From a virus, in IMG/VR virus record IMGVR_UViG_3300006803_000085, positions 1 to 26,289 of that record: a stretch of DNA of 26,289 nt; one strand, written 5' to 3'. Positions within the stretch are counted from its first letter, which is position 1. Every line of letters begins with the position of its first letter. Both the position numbers and the translations under genes were made by a program. This document shows positions 8,137 to 16,319 of this stretch, piece by piece. A model generated the notes under the pieces. The model saw only the letters and a list, made by a program, of their open reading frames with translations. It did not search any database and was not told the origin of the DNA.

Positions 8137-8469
8137 ATGAACGACGAATGGATTAGCATCTCGGAAGTACTGGCAGACATGGAGCGCATCGGTGATGATG
8201 GGCGCCTGCACACGTTCAGCATCGAGTTTGTGCGAGAGAACAGCAGTAGCAATGGGGAGCGCGGCAGCATCAAGCGGGTAGCCAGTGCAGCCAAGTACAC
8301 CAAGCCTGGCAAGAAGGTATTCCAACCCAAGCGAGCCAACACCACCAGCTGGCAGTTCAAGGACCACAATGCCCTACCCATTCAAGACCTCACGACCGGG
8401 CAAATGCTGACCCCGAAGTGGACACACTTAATCAAATACAATGAGCAGAGGATCAAGCATTACGGATAA
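8137..8469 (+). CDS. Small conserved-type protein before portal, unknown
   Basis: This 110-residue product is not recognised. Its N-terminus is acidic and helical (WISISEVLADMERIGDDG). The middle has strand-like segments and a basic stretch (RGSIKRVASAAKYTKPGKK), and the C-terminus ends in LIKYNEQRIKHYG. It overlaps the portal gene by 29 bases, so the two are made together; a role at the portal or in head assembly is likely but inferred. The start at 8137 is preferred over an in-frame TTG at 8104, which lies between the two promoter boxes. Confidence 0.7.
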   Translation: MNDEWISISEVLADMERIGDDGRLHTFSIEFVRENSSSNGERGSIKRVASAAKYTKPGKKVFQPKRANTTSWQFKDHNALPIQDLTTGQMLTPKWTHLIKYNEQRIKHYG

Positions 8470-9784
8470 GGACTACATCAAGTACGACGACGATGATGTG
8501 GTGATGACCGATGGCGGCCTGGTATTCCAGTTCGAGCCCCAGCGGCAGAAGCTGGTGATGGGCACCTACACCGCACAGGGCCAGGGCAACAGTGAAATCG
8601 TATTCTGGGGCGAACACAATGCCCTACCCGAATACCGCGAGGCATTGCTATCTGAGAATACCTTCGTGCCCCAGATCATCCGCACCAAGCGGGATATTAT
8701 CCTGGGTGGTGGCCTGATGGGCTACCGCGAAGTAATTACTGCAGGTGAACGTATCTTGGAAGAAGTAGCACTGCCTACCCGATTCACTGACTTCCTGGGA
8801 GAACAGGAAGAAATGTGGGGAGGCATGGAAGACCTGGCCAACGACCTGCTCAAGCATGGGCAGTACTACGTGGAGTGTATCCGCAATGGTGCAGACGAAA
8901 TCGTGACCATGAAGCCACACCCAGCACGATGTGTGCGTGCGCAGAAGCAAGACACCACCGGGCGCATCCCTGCTTTCTGGTTGTCTGGCGGATGGAGCAA
9001 GGTGAACGACCCGCAGCGCTTGAGCGAAGTGAAGGAGTTGCTGCGCATCCCAGCATACAACCGCCAGGCAGAAACGCCCCAGGGCAAATTTATGCTGCAA
9101 GGAGCCGACCGCCTGCTGGGTGGCCCCTACTACTACGACCCCCACTATGCCGGATCTACTACCTGGATCAAGGTGGCCAACATGATCCCGCGGTTCCACC
9201 AAAGCAATTTGCAGAACGGGTTCAACATCCGGTACGTGATCAAAGTGCCCGAAGACTACTTCCTGCGCAGCCTGAGCGAAGCCAAGCGGAAAGACACCAC
9301 CCAGGTGCAGGCACACATTGCCGCGGCCAAAAGCAACTTCAAATCTAAGATAAACAGCTTCCTGGCCGGTGCCGACAATGCTGGCCGCGGGCTGATCATC
9401 ACGAAGCACTTCTACAAGCACCTACAGAAGGAATGGCCAGAATTGGAGATCGTCCCCCTGCAAGTGGATCTGAAAGATGAAGCCATGCTGAAACTCTACG
9501 AGAGCAGCAACCAGGCCAATACCAGCGCCCACGGCATCCCCCCAGTGCTGGCGGGCCTGGCTACTGGCGCCAAGATGACCAGCGGCTCGGAAATTCGGAA
9601 CCTGTACAACTTCTGGCAGATTTCGGCTACCCCTGCCCCACGGAAATGCCTATTGCAGCCCTACAACCTGGTTTGGCGTTCGATGAAGCTAGACCCTACC
9701 ATCAAACTAGGTTTTCGCAACATCGAGCTGACCACCACCGACAAAAACCCGAACGGGCAATCTGACCCAATCGTAAACGAATAA
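8441..9784 (+). CDS. Portal protein
   Basis: The 447-residue protein would form the dodecameric ring at the capsid vertex through which DNA passes. Portal-like features are an N-terminal region of mixed strands (VFQFEPQRQKLVMG), and the block FVPQIIRTKRDIILGGGL in the first 90 residues. It also has the long helical segment around 265-310 and the C-terminal motif ANTSAHGIPPVLAGLATGAKMTSGSEIRNLYNFW in shortened form HGIPPVLAGL (about residues 360-370), typical of portals where a crown helix follows. Position between terminase and the connector supports the call. It starts inside the preceding gene and ends two bases before the next, so the block is one operon. Confidence 0.85.
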   Translation: MSRGSSITDKDYIKYDDDDVVMTDGGLVFQFEPQRQKLVMGTYTAQGQGNSEIVFWGEHNALPEYREALLSENTFVPQIIRTKRDIILGGGLMGYREVITAGERILEEVALPTRFTDFLGEQEEMWGGMEDLANDLLKHGQYYVECIRNGADEIVTMKPHPARCVRAQKQDTTGRIPAFWLSGGWSKVNDPQRLSEVKELLRIPAYNRQAETPQGKFMLQGADRLLGGPYYYDPHYAGSTTWIKVANMIPRFHQSNLQNGFNIRYVIKVPEDYFLRSLSEAKRKDTTQVQAHIAAAKSNFKSKINSFLAGADNAGRGLIITKHFYKHLQKEWPELEIVPLQVDLKDEAMLKLYESSNQANTSAHGIPPVLAGLATGAKMTSGSEIRNLYNFWQISATPAPRKCLLQPYNLVWRSMKLDPTIKLGFRNIELTTTDKNPNGQSDPIVNE

Positions 9785-9786
9785 CT

Positions 9787-10848
9787 ATGCTGTTCAAGAT
9801 CACGGACGCCAATGCTGGCCCCAATGCCCAGGTGAAGCACACCGAGTTCAAAACCTTCTACCCGGCCATCAATCGGAACATGGAATGGTGTACCATTGAA
9901 CCCTTCGTGCAGCAAGCCGAAGACAGCGACATCATTCCGGCCATCGGTCTGGCGTTCTACACCGAGCTGGACGACGAATACCAGACTGATGGCACCATCG
10001 CAGACGCCACCAAAGCCTACACCTTCCGGCTGTTGCGCACCGCCCTGGCACATTATGCCATCTACCTGGCCCTGCCCCAGCTGAATATACGGGTAGGCGA
10101 TGCGGGCACCAACGAAACCACCGCCAGCGACATCACCCCCGTGCGGCAGTGGGTGTTCAACATCTCGCGCTGGGAAGTGGCGAAAACCGCCTACCGATAC
10201 CTGGACATGGCCCTGGCACACATGGAAAGCCAGGTGATTGCGCTCAATCCCGACTACGACACGTTTTTGAACTCCGAAGCCTACACGGAAAGCAAAGAAC
10301 TGCTTATCCCGAACGCCCGGAAGTTCCAACGCTTCTACAACCTGCAAACCAGCCGGAGAGCCTATACCACCCTGCGCCCCTACATCCGCAAGGCCGAAGC
10401 TATCTACCTGAAACCTATGCTGTGCACCTTCTTCGACGAATTGAAGACCCAGCACACCACCAATACCCTGACTGCCGAAAACGCCAGCATATTGCCGCTG
10501 GTGCAGCAGCTACTGGCAGAATATACCGTGATTCTCGCCCTACCCGACCTAAACTTCGTGAACGATGGCGACGGCTGGCGGGTAATGGAAAACCAGTACG
10601 GAATGAACGAAAGCAGCAACCTGAAAGCCAGTATGCAGCAAATGCACACCCGCGCCGAACAGAATGCCGCTGCCTACGAAATACTACTGAAAAACGAGCT
10701 GTACGCAACCCTCGACGACTACCCCACCTACCGGGATAGCCCCTGCAACGAACTGACCCAGGACACCGACGGCGATGGCATCACCGACGCCGAAGAAGCA
10801 GCCTGCAACGGCGACGAATACCAGGAATACGGCGCCGTGATCCTTTAA
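9787..10848 (+). CDS. Connector-like protein with C-terminal calcium-type loop
   Basis: The 353-residue protein starts two bases after the portal stop. It resembles the DUF6712-like head-tail connectors of Bacteroidota phages in gene position and in its start (MLFKITDANAG, then a helix-rich body). That family match is from memory and is uncertain. Two similar helical halves may exist, since YTFRLLRTALAHYAIYLALP (about 77-97) and a later LAEYTVILALPDLN segment (about 243-257) are alike. The C-terminus carries DTDGDGITDAEEA (from residue 326), a classical calcium-binding loop of EF-hand or thrombospondin type 3 form. That is unusual in an internal virion protein. Confidence 0.65.
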   Translation: MLFKITDANAGPNAQVKHTEFKTFYPAINRNMEWCTIEPFVQQAEDSDIIPAIGLAFYTELDDEYQTDGTIADATKAYTFRLLRTALAHYAIYLALPQLNIRVGDAGTNETTASDITPVRQWVFNISRWEVAKTAYRYLDMALAHMESQVIALNPDYDTFLNSEAYTESKELLIPNARKFQRFYNLQTSRRAYTTLRPYIRKAEAIYLKPMLCTFFDELKTQHTTNTLTAENASILPLVQQLLAEYTVILALPDLNFVNDGDGWRVMENQYGMNESSNLKASMQQMHTRAEQNAAAYEILLKNELYATLDDYPTYRDSPCNELTQDTDGDGITDAEEAACNGDEYQEYGAVIL

Positions 10849-10877
10849 TTTTTCTAACCCTCATAAATACCCAGACA

Positions 10878-11483
10878 ATGGCGAAATCTGATTACAAAGC
10901 CCCACTGCGGGGCATCGGCTTACTGATTAGTAAGCTACTTACCCAACTGGCCGGGCTTTTCCTGCCAAAGATTACCGACCCCGAGCAGCGCCTGATGGCC
11001 ACCGGATTGCTCGAGAGTTCAAAACTCACTGTTGACGCCCTGAGCGATGCCAACCCCAACGATGGGGATCAGCTGCGCGAAATCTTCAACAAGCTGCTCA
11101 AGGTTGGACCATTCAGGCAGGGCGCACAGGCTGAACTCATTGCCAAAATTAACCAGCTCACCAACGAAAACGTGCGGGTGCTGCTGTCGGTAGTGAACAA
11201 CCAAAGCTTCGTGGTAGCCGACATCCTTACTGATGCCGACCCGGGCAACACCGACCAAATGGAACAATACCTGCGCAATTTGCTGCGCGACCAGGATGGC
11301 ATTGTATTTCTGCGCGCAATCCTGGGCCTACTGTTGAAAAACCAGCAGTACGCAGACACCGCAGCAGTGGTGATCATTCAGCTACTGCTCACTGCAATCG
11401 ACGACGAAGGGGCCGGGGATGACACCAAAGCCCGCCTGGTCGAATTGCAGAAAGTCTACGAAAGCAGGGCGCTGGTAGCTTAG
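10878..11483 (+). CDS. Helical protein with internal duplication
   Basis: This 201-residue product is not recognised. It has a hydrophobic helix near the N-terminus (about 12-30), and two copies of a segment with alike sequence. ALSDANPNDGDQLREIFNKLL covers residues 54-74 (only key positions given: LSDA, DQL, KLL), and its counterpart covers residues 116-136 (LTDA, DQM, NLL), offset by 62 residues. Each copy is followed by hydrophobic helices. The duplication suggests a two-repeat helical solenoid or dimer-like fold. It is the last gene before the 11519 terminator, in the portal operon. Role unknown; a head or neck protein is most likely from position. Confidence 0.7.
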   Translation: MAKSDYKAPLRGIGLLISKLLTQLAGLFLPKITDPEQRLMATGLLESSKLTVDALSDANPNDGDQLREIFNKLLKVGPFRQGAQAELIAKINQLTNENVRVLLSVVNNQSFVVADILTDADPGNTDQMEQYLRNLLRDQDGIVFLRAILGLLLKNQQYADTAAVVIIQLLLTAIDDEGAGDDTKARLVELQKVYESRALVA

Positions 11484-11518
11484 TAAGCGAAGTTTTCATC
11501 ATAGGATTATGTTTTGGG

Positions 11519-11548
11519 CAGCCCTGGCAATGGTCAGGGCTGTTTTTT
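11519..11548 (+). terminator. Strong intrinsic terminator of portal operon
   Basis: CAGCCCTG (11519-11526) pairs perfectly with CAGGGCTG (11535-11542) over an 8-base loop, followed by six T. As at 5206, the T-run continues straight into a promoter-like element (TTTTGTACTA from 11545). Confidence 0.9.
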
Positions 11549-11583
11549 GTACTAACCCCTACCCTTTTTCGTGGCTAATTTCG
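11545..11583 (+). promoter_or_regulatory. Phage promoter-like element, copy 4
   Basis: TTTTGTACTA (11545-11554) is followed 21 bases later by TAATTTCG (11576-11583). One base differs from the consensus TTTTGTCCTA. The ATG at 11588 begins five bases after the box, the third instance of this exact geometry, pointing to a leaderless mRNA for the tail operon. Confidence 0.6.
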
Positions 11584-11587
11584 TGAT

Positions 11588-12154
11588 ATGGAACAACCGT
11601 TCGACGATACCACCCTGAAAGTGCTGGAAGACGCTGGCGAATACTTCGCAGTGGAGGCGGTCGGCATCCTTACAGCTGCTATTCGGGCGCAGAAGCTGAC
11701 GAATACCCGCACGCTGATCAACAGCCTGTCGGTAGAGCAGAAAAGCGACGTGGGCAGAGTAGTACACTCCCTTTCCTTCGCTTTCGAGGAATATGGCCGC
11801 CACCTCGACATGAAGGGCAAACGCTGGAACGCGCAGCCACCGGTGGCTAAGCTGATGGAGTGGATTGAAGCACGTGGGGTGGCCAGTTTTGGCGCAGATC
11901 CGCGACCCAACAAGAAGAAGCCCAAAACCGAGGAACGCCGGAAGAACGAAATAGCCTGGGGCATTGCCCGAGGCATGATGAAGCGAAAAGGACCAGCAAA
12001 AGCACGACCCTGGTACAACAACAACTTTTTCCAAGCCTTGCAAGCCCTGGAAGAACAACTGATCGTAAGCATGGGCGACAAGACCATGGAATCATTCAAA
12101 GAGGCACTATTGTGGCGCCTGAAAAGGGGCGGTGGCGCTCGCAAATATTTCTAA
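11588..12154 (+). CDS. Tail completion candidate
   Basis: The 188-residue protein directly precedes the tape measure gene with one base between stop and start. It is helical, with a hydrophobic N-terminal helix (about 15-33) and a Lys/Arg-rich middle (NKKKPKTEERRKNE, about 107-120). The C-terminus is basic, ending in RGGGARKYF. In many tailed phages the genes just before the tape measure encode tail completion or tape-measure chaperone proteins, so such a role is plausible but only positional. I recognise no family. Basic stretches could also point to nucleic-acid contact. Confidence 0.6.
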   Translation: MEQPFDDTTLKVLEDAGEYFAVEAVGILTAAIRAQKLTNTRTLINSLSVEQKSDVGRVVHSLSFAFEEYGRHLDMKGKRWNAQPPVAKLMEWIEARGVASFGADPRPNKKKPKTEERRKNEIAWGIARGMMKRKGPAKARPWYNNNFFQALQALEEQLIVSMGDKTMESFKEALLWRLKRGGGARKYF

Positions 12155-12155
12155 G

Positions 12156-14900
12156 ATGGCTACGAGGAAAGATAACATCCAGATTGTAATCGATATTGAA
12201 GCCCAGGCAGGTATCCGGGCCTACCAGAAGCTGCTGGATGAAACCAAGCGCGTGAACCAGGAGATGCAGAAGATGAAGCGCGCCGGCAAGGAAAACAGCG
12301 ACGAGTTCAAGCAGCTGCAAAAGCGCGCTGGCGAACTGAACGGCGAGCTCACCAAGCTGGGCGGGGCCGGGGCCAATATGGGCCAGCTCATCAACCGCAG
12401 CCGGGAACTGAACCGGGAACTAAAAAGCCTGGCACCTGGCACCCAGCGCTTCATCGAAGTTACCAAGGAACTTAAAGACGTAGCCCAGCGCCTGCGCGAC
12501 ATCCGCGACCAAACCAAGAGCGTAGGCCAGGGCATGGAGGAAGTGCGCATTGCCGGTATCCGGCTGCCAGAAGGCATGGCCAAAGGCGTGATCGGGGTGC
12601 AGACTGCCTTCAAAGCCCTCTTTGTGCTGCAGGTGCTGCAATGGTTTGCCGACCTGTTCCGCAGCATCGACGAAACCACGAAACAATTCGTAAAGCTGCG
12701 CGGCGGCATCCAGCAGTTCACCAACGCCACCGGCGACGACCTCGACGACTACACCAGCCGCCTGGCAGGAATAGCGACCACCTTCGGCAAGGATAACGAC
12801 GAAGTACTCAAGGCCGCCAATGCCCTCACCAAGCAGCTCACCGGCGACTTTTCCCAGTCGCTCGACCTGATCGAAAAAGGCTTTCTGGCCGGTGCCGACC
12901 GGTCTGGCGAATTCCTGGACAGCCTAAGCGAATACCCTGCCTTTTTCCGCGAAGCACGCCTTTCTGGAGAAGAAATGATTGCCGTGCTGGCGCAAAGTGC
13001 CCAGGAGGGCGTATTCTCCGACAAGGGCGTCGACCTGGTGAAGGAATTCACCCTGCGCGTGCGCGAAATGCCCAAGGCCACCAAAGCAGCATTCACCGCC
13101 ATCGGCCTGGATAGCGCGCAAGTGGCCAAAGCCATCGATGAAGATGGCATAGGTGGTGCCTTCACCATGGTGCAGAAACGCCTGCGCATGCTGGAAGACG
13201 ATTCGCCAGCCGTAGGGCAAGCCCTGGCCGACATCTTTGGCGGGCCCGGTGAAGATGCCGGTATCCAGTTCATCAAGCAGCTCGACCTCACCGACGATGC
13301 CCTCAACGGCCTAATCGACAGCAGCAACACCTATACCGCCACCCTGATCGATCAGTTGGACGCCAACCAAGACCTGGCACGCGCGCAGAACGATGTGGCC
13401 AAAAGCTTCGAGGATGCCTCGGGTAGCCTGAGCATCTACATTACCAGAGTAAAAACGTTCCTCTACGATACCGCTGCACTCGTGCTGCAGTTTTTCGAGC
13501 AACTGCCGGCCACTGCTAAAGGCGTACAGGCAGCCATGCGCCAGATCGGGCAAAACATCAGCAACTTTTTCCAGGGCCTGGTGCTCGACCTGCGCATCTT
13601 GGTGAAGCAGGCCGAAAAGCTGAACCCTTTCGGAAAAACCAGCGAGCAGCTGAACCAGGAAATTGCCGCCCTTCGCGTGCAGCGCAACCAACTGAGCGAG
13701 GAAGGCATGAGCGCTGCCAAAGCCTACCGCGAAGCCTACCTGGAAGAAATGAAAGATGTGGAGGTGAGAAAAGAGGTGGCCAAAGTGCTGGCCCCGCCAC
13801 CAGACGATAAGACCATCCGCACTACTGCCAAAGCCACCGCCGAAAAAACAGCCGAAATAGAAGCCGAAGAACTGGCCAAAGCTCGCGCAGCACGGGCAAA
13901 ACAGCCAGGTGTAGTGGCAGCACTGGGCACCACCTCCCCCCCTGCCAGCGTGGCCAGCACCGGCGAATCGGAACAAGACATTACCGCCCAGGAAGAAATA
14001 CTGAAAAACAAGTTCCTCCGGGGATTGGTCACCGAACAGGAATACGAAGACCGACGCTACCAAATGCAGCAGGAAGCCTACACCCGCAGAATGGAATTCC
14101 TGAAACAGCAGTTCGGCGAAGAAAGTGCCGCCTACGTCGCCCTGGAAAACCAGAAGCTGGAAGCCCAGCGCAACTACGAGCAGCAACGCCAGGAACTTAC
14201 CCGACGAACCGAGCAAGTGCGGCAACAACTGAGCGAGAAAGGGTTCCAGTCGCTGAGCCAACTCACCGGTGGGGTGATCGCCTTGCTGAAAAGCGAAGAA
14301 GGCGAACGCAAGAAGAATGCCACCGCATTGAAGGCGTTTTCCATTGGCAAGGTGCTGATAGATACCCGCGAAGCCATTATGGCCATTATCAAGAACGCCG
14401 AAGCCAACCCGGGCAACATCCTTTTCCCTGGCCTGAGCAACATCATTGCCGGTGCGAAAATCGGTGGCGTGCTGGCCCAGTCGGCAGTAGCCGTGAACCA
14501 GATCCGCAAGCAAGGCTTCTACGATGGTGGATTCACCGGCACCAGTGGCCTTTTCCGCGACAACAACAACCGCAAGGTGGTAGGAGCCGTACACGAAAAC
14601 GAATGGGTAGCCCCCGCCTGGATGACCAGCCACCCACAAGCCGGGCAGATGATCGGGATGCTCGAAAACATGCGCAAACGGGGCTACCAGGAAGGTGGAT
14701 TCGCTAACTTTGCGGGCTCTACTACCCCAGGCAGCAGCGGTCCCGACCTCAACTTCCTGAAAGATGCGGTGCAACAACTGGCCCGCAGCCAGAGCGAAAT
14801 GACCGAAACCATCAAGCGCAAGCAGTTCAGCGTGATGACTGGCCAGGTACGCGACGCGCTCGACGAAGACTATCGCCTGGAACGAAACGCAAGTTTCTAG
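12156..14900 (+). CDS. Tape measure protein
   Basis: The 914-residue protein sets tail length and helps eject DNA. It begins with an alpha-helical coiled coil (about 20-75) and a hydrophobic helix (about 150-168, TAFKALFVLQVLQWFADLF). Next comes a TP901-like tape measure core with ATTFGKDNDEVLKAANALTKQL and a second hydrophobic part. A Glu/Lys/Ala-rich coiled region (about 525-690) follows. The typical Gly-rich end is GFYDGGFTGTSG (about residue 787) followed by an ENEWVAPAWM stretch. Size, composition and tail-end signature fit the family. I chose ATG 12156, because an in-frame GTG at 12132 would overlap the preceding gene. A tail of roughly 914 residues times 1.5 angstroms, about 135 nm, is implied, which suits a siphovirus. 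Confidence 0.9.
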   Translation: MATRKDNIQIVIDIEAQAGIRAYQKLLDETKRVNQEMQKMKRAGKENSDEFKQLQKRAGELNGELTKLGGAGANMGQLINRSRELNRELKSLAPGTQRFIEVTKELKDVAQRLRDIRDQTKSVGQGMEEVRIAGIRLPEGMAKGVIGVQTAFKALFVLQVLQWFADLFRSIDETTKQFVKLRGGIQQFTNATGDDLDDYTSRLAGIATTFGKDNDEVLKAANALTKQLTGDFSQSLDLIEKGFLAGADRSGEFLDSLSEYPAFFREARLSGEEMIAVLAQSAQEGVFSDKGVDLVKEFTLRVREMPKATKAAFTAIGLDSAQVAKAIDEDGIGGAFTMVQKRLRMLEDDSPAVGQALADIFGGPGEDAGIQFIKQLDLTDDALNGLIDSSNTYTATLIDQLDANQDLARAQNDVAKSFEDASGSLSIYITRVKTFLYDTAALVLQFFEQLPATAKGVQAAMRQIGQNISNFFQGLVLDLRILVKQAEKLNPFGKTSEQLNQEIAALRVQRNQLSEEGMSAAKAYREAYLEEMKDVEVRKEVAKVLAPPPDDKTIRTTAKATAEKTAEIEAEELAKARAARAKQPGVVAALGTTSPPASVASTGESEQDITAQEEILKNKFLRGLVTEQEYEDRRYQMQQEAYTRRMEFLKQQFGEESAAYVALENQKLEAQRNYEQQRQELTRRTEQVRQQLSEKGFQSLSQLTGGVIALLKSEEGERKKNATALKAFSIGKVLIDTREAIMAIIKNAEANPGNILFPGLSNIIAGAKIGGVLAQSAVAVNQIRKQGFYDGGFTGTSGLFRDNNNRKVVGAVHENEWVAPAWMTSHPQAGQMIGMLENMRKRGYQEGGFANFAGSTTPGSSGPDLNFLKDAVQQLARSQSEMTETIKRKQFSVMTGQVRDALDEDYRLERNASF

Positions 14901-14950
14901 CCAGGTCAACGAATTTCCCCCTACTTGCTGTTTTTCATGATTTGGTATCC

Positions 14951-14983
14951 GAAGCCCTGGTGCACCGCCGGGGCTTCCCTTTT
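14951..14983 (+). terminator. Terminator between tail operon and integrase
   Basis: GAAGCCC (14951-14957) pairs with GGGCTTC (14971-14977), extended inward by a GG/CC pair, and is followed by CCTTTT. It ends the plus-strand structural transcript just where the minus-strand integrase gene ends. On the minus strand there is no T-run, so it mainly serves the plus strand. Confidence 0.65.
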
Positions 14984-16035
14984 CATATCCCCGGAAAGTC
15001 GCTACGCAAATTCCCCACATCACGCACCCCCATCTGGCGCAGGTACTTATCTGTTTCATCCAGCGAGTGGTGGCGCAGCTGGATCTGCAACTGCTTCACC
15101 CCGATGCCCGCTTTGATGGCCATCACCGCGCCGGTATGCTTCCAGGAGTAGAGGCAATAGTCTGATCCGAATTTGAGCCGCCGCAAAATATCCCGATGCC
15201 GCTGCGACATGGTATTCCGCCCGATCGGCTTTCTGGGATCGTGGCAGCCGGGAAAGATGTATTCGTTGGGGCCCAGATCGTAGACGAACGACAGCGCTGG
15301 CATGAAGGAATCGGGAATGGCCACGTACTGGGTTTTCTTGTTCTTCGAGTGGGCGCCACGGATAATGATCTCCCTGTCCTGCAACATGATGTCGCCCGCC
15401 TTGAGGGGTGGCAGTTCCCGCGATGGCCGGATGAAACAGTAGAAAACAAACTGGATGTAGAGCCAGAGCTGCGGATCGCAGGCGCTAATCTCGTCGCGCA
15501 GGCGGGCTACCTGGTGGGCCTGGAAGAACCGGGCAGGCGTCTTGATCGTCTTCACCGGCTCGATGTTGATGAACAGGTTGGGCCGATCAATGGCGTCGCA
15601 GATTTTCGACAGCCATTGCCGGTACACATTGTAGGTGGTAGTGTGGCGGGTAGCGCCAACGTGGGCGAAAAACTCCTCCATCGCTACCCTATCCAGCTGC
15701 CGGCCATTGAGCCAGGTGAAAAGTTGGTTGGCAATACCCACCACGTTGGTGATGGTGCTGGCCCGGCAATGTGCCGCCATGCCCTGGATGTGGTCTTCCA
15801 CCTGGCACTGGTCCACCGTCTTCACCGGCGTCAGCTCGTTGGCCAGCGACTGCGCAAACTGCTCCGCCAGCACGAGCCGGCCTTTGTACGAGGTTTCCGA
15901 ATTGATGTTCCCGTATTTCCGCTGCCGCTTGCCGGCGTCGTACCATTCCACGAACCACTTCTTACCGAGGTCTTCCGGAGCGTACAATTTGAAGGTACGC
16001 CCCTGAAAGGCAAAAAGTTTTTTTTCTCCTAACAT
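14983..16035 (-). CDS. int: Tyrosine-type phage integrase
   Basis: The 350-residue site-specific recombinase integrates and excises the phage genome. The N-terminal part (about 1-160) holds the arm-binding and core-binding regions. The catalytic domain shows FIRPSREL (Arg203 or Arg206), YSWKHTG (Lys299-His300), LRHHSLDETDKYL with Arg321, His322/323 and the nucleophile Tyr331. The KHTG box, with no HxxR arginine at the usual place, is a feature I associate with Bacteroidota integrases. I chose ATG 16035, since the longer frame opens with TTG at 16080. It faces the tail operon tail-to-tail. Its upstream region holds repeated TTGTCTACGG sites and its start lies in a hairpin, so its expression is probably controlled. 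Confidence 0.9.
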   Translation of the reverse strand: MLGEKKLFAFQGRTFKLYAPEDLGKKWFVEWYDAGKRQRKYGNINSETSYKGRLVLAEQFAQSLANELTPVKTVDQCQVEDHIQGMAAHCRASTITNVVGIANQLFTWLNGRQLDRVAMEEFFAHVGATRHTTTYNVYRQWLSKICDAIDRPNLFINIEPVKTIKTPARFFQAHQVARLRDEISACDPQLWLYIQFVFYCFIRPSRELPPLKAGDIMLQDREIIIRGAHSKNKKTQYVAIPDSFMPALSFVYDLGPNEYIFPGCHDPRKPIGRNTMSQRHRDILRRLKFGSDYCLYSWKHTGAVMAIKAGIGVKQLQIQLRHHSLDETDKYLRQMGVRDVGNLRSDFPGI

Positions 16036-16053
16036 GCTCAAAGTTGTTAGGAG
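16026..16053. repeat. Inverted repeat around integrase start codon
   Basis: CTCCTAAC (16026-16033) and GTTAGGAG (16046-16053) form a perfect 8-bp inverted repeat with a 12-base spacer. In the minus-strand mRNA, the integrase AUG lies at the edge of the loop and stem. It could hide the start (translational control) or be a protein binding site. Confidence 0.6.
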
Positions 16054-16070
16054 GTCCGGTGAATCTGAAC

Positions 16071-16246
16071 CCGTAGACAAGCCGAAACCCGGTTATTGTC
16101 TATGGACACCCGCAACCCCTTGGAATTGCTGGGATTTTTTGAAATTGTGCCCAGAACAGGATTCTACCCCATTCACCGTACCCCCTTGGTTTTCAATCTA
16201 TTGCTATTGGCCGTAGACAACGTTTTGTCTACGGCATTGTCTACGC
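16071..16246. repeat. TTGTCTACGG repeat sites upstream of integrase
   Basis: Five copies of TTGTCTACGG or near copies are present: CCGTAGACAA at 16071-16080, TTGTCTATGG at 16096-16105, CCGTAGACAA at 16211-16220, TTGTCTACGG at 16225-16234 and TTGTCTACGC at 16237-16246. The second pair is a perfect 10-bp dyad with a 4-base centre; the first pair is a dyad with a 15-base centre. Likely uses are integrase arm sites, an excisionase site or operators for the integrase promoter. A weak minus-strand promoter (TTG complement at 16218-16220, TAGATTG complement at 16194-16200) overlaps the second cluster. The rest of this 284-base gap shows nothing else I can name. Confidence 0.65.
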
Positions 16247-16256
16247 TATCCGACAC

Positions 16257-16291
16257 AAAAAAGCCCACCGATATGCGCATATCGGTGGGCT
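16257..16291 (-). terminator. Perfect-palindrome terminator of repressor unit
   Basis: Bases 16262-16291 form a perfect 30-bp palindrome (half AGCCCACCGATATGC), followed on the minus strand by six T (16262 down to 16257). It terminates minus-strand transcripts coming from the repressor and the small ORF before they reach the integrase upstream region. On the plus strand only a short T-free tail follows. Confidence 0.85.
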
Positions 16292-16319
16292 AAAAGATGT
16301 GTGTGTGTAGTAGGCGGAT

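Noticed and set aside
13311-15059. Long minus-strand open frame (582 codons) opposite the tape measure gene
   Set aside because: It is a shadow of the tape measure reading frame: low-complexity His/Gly/Phe-rich translation, no promoter, and it overlaps a confident tape measure gene and the integrase end.
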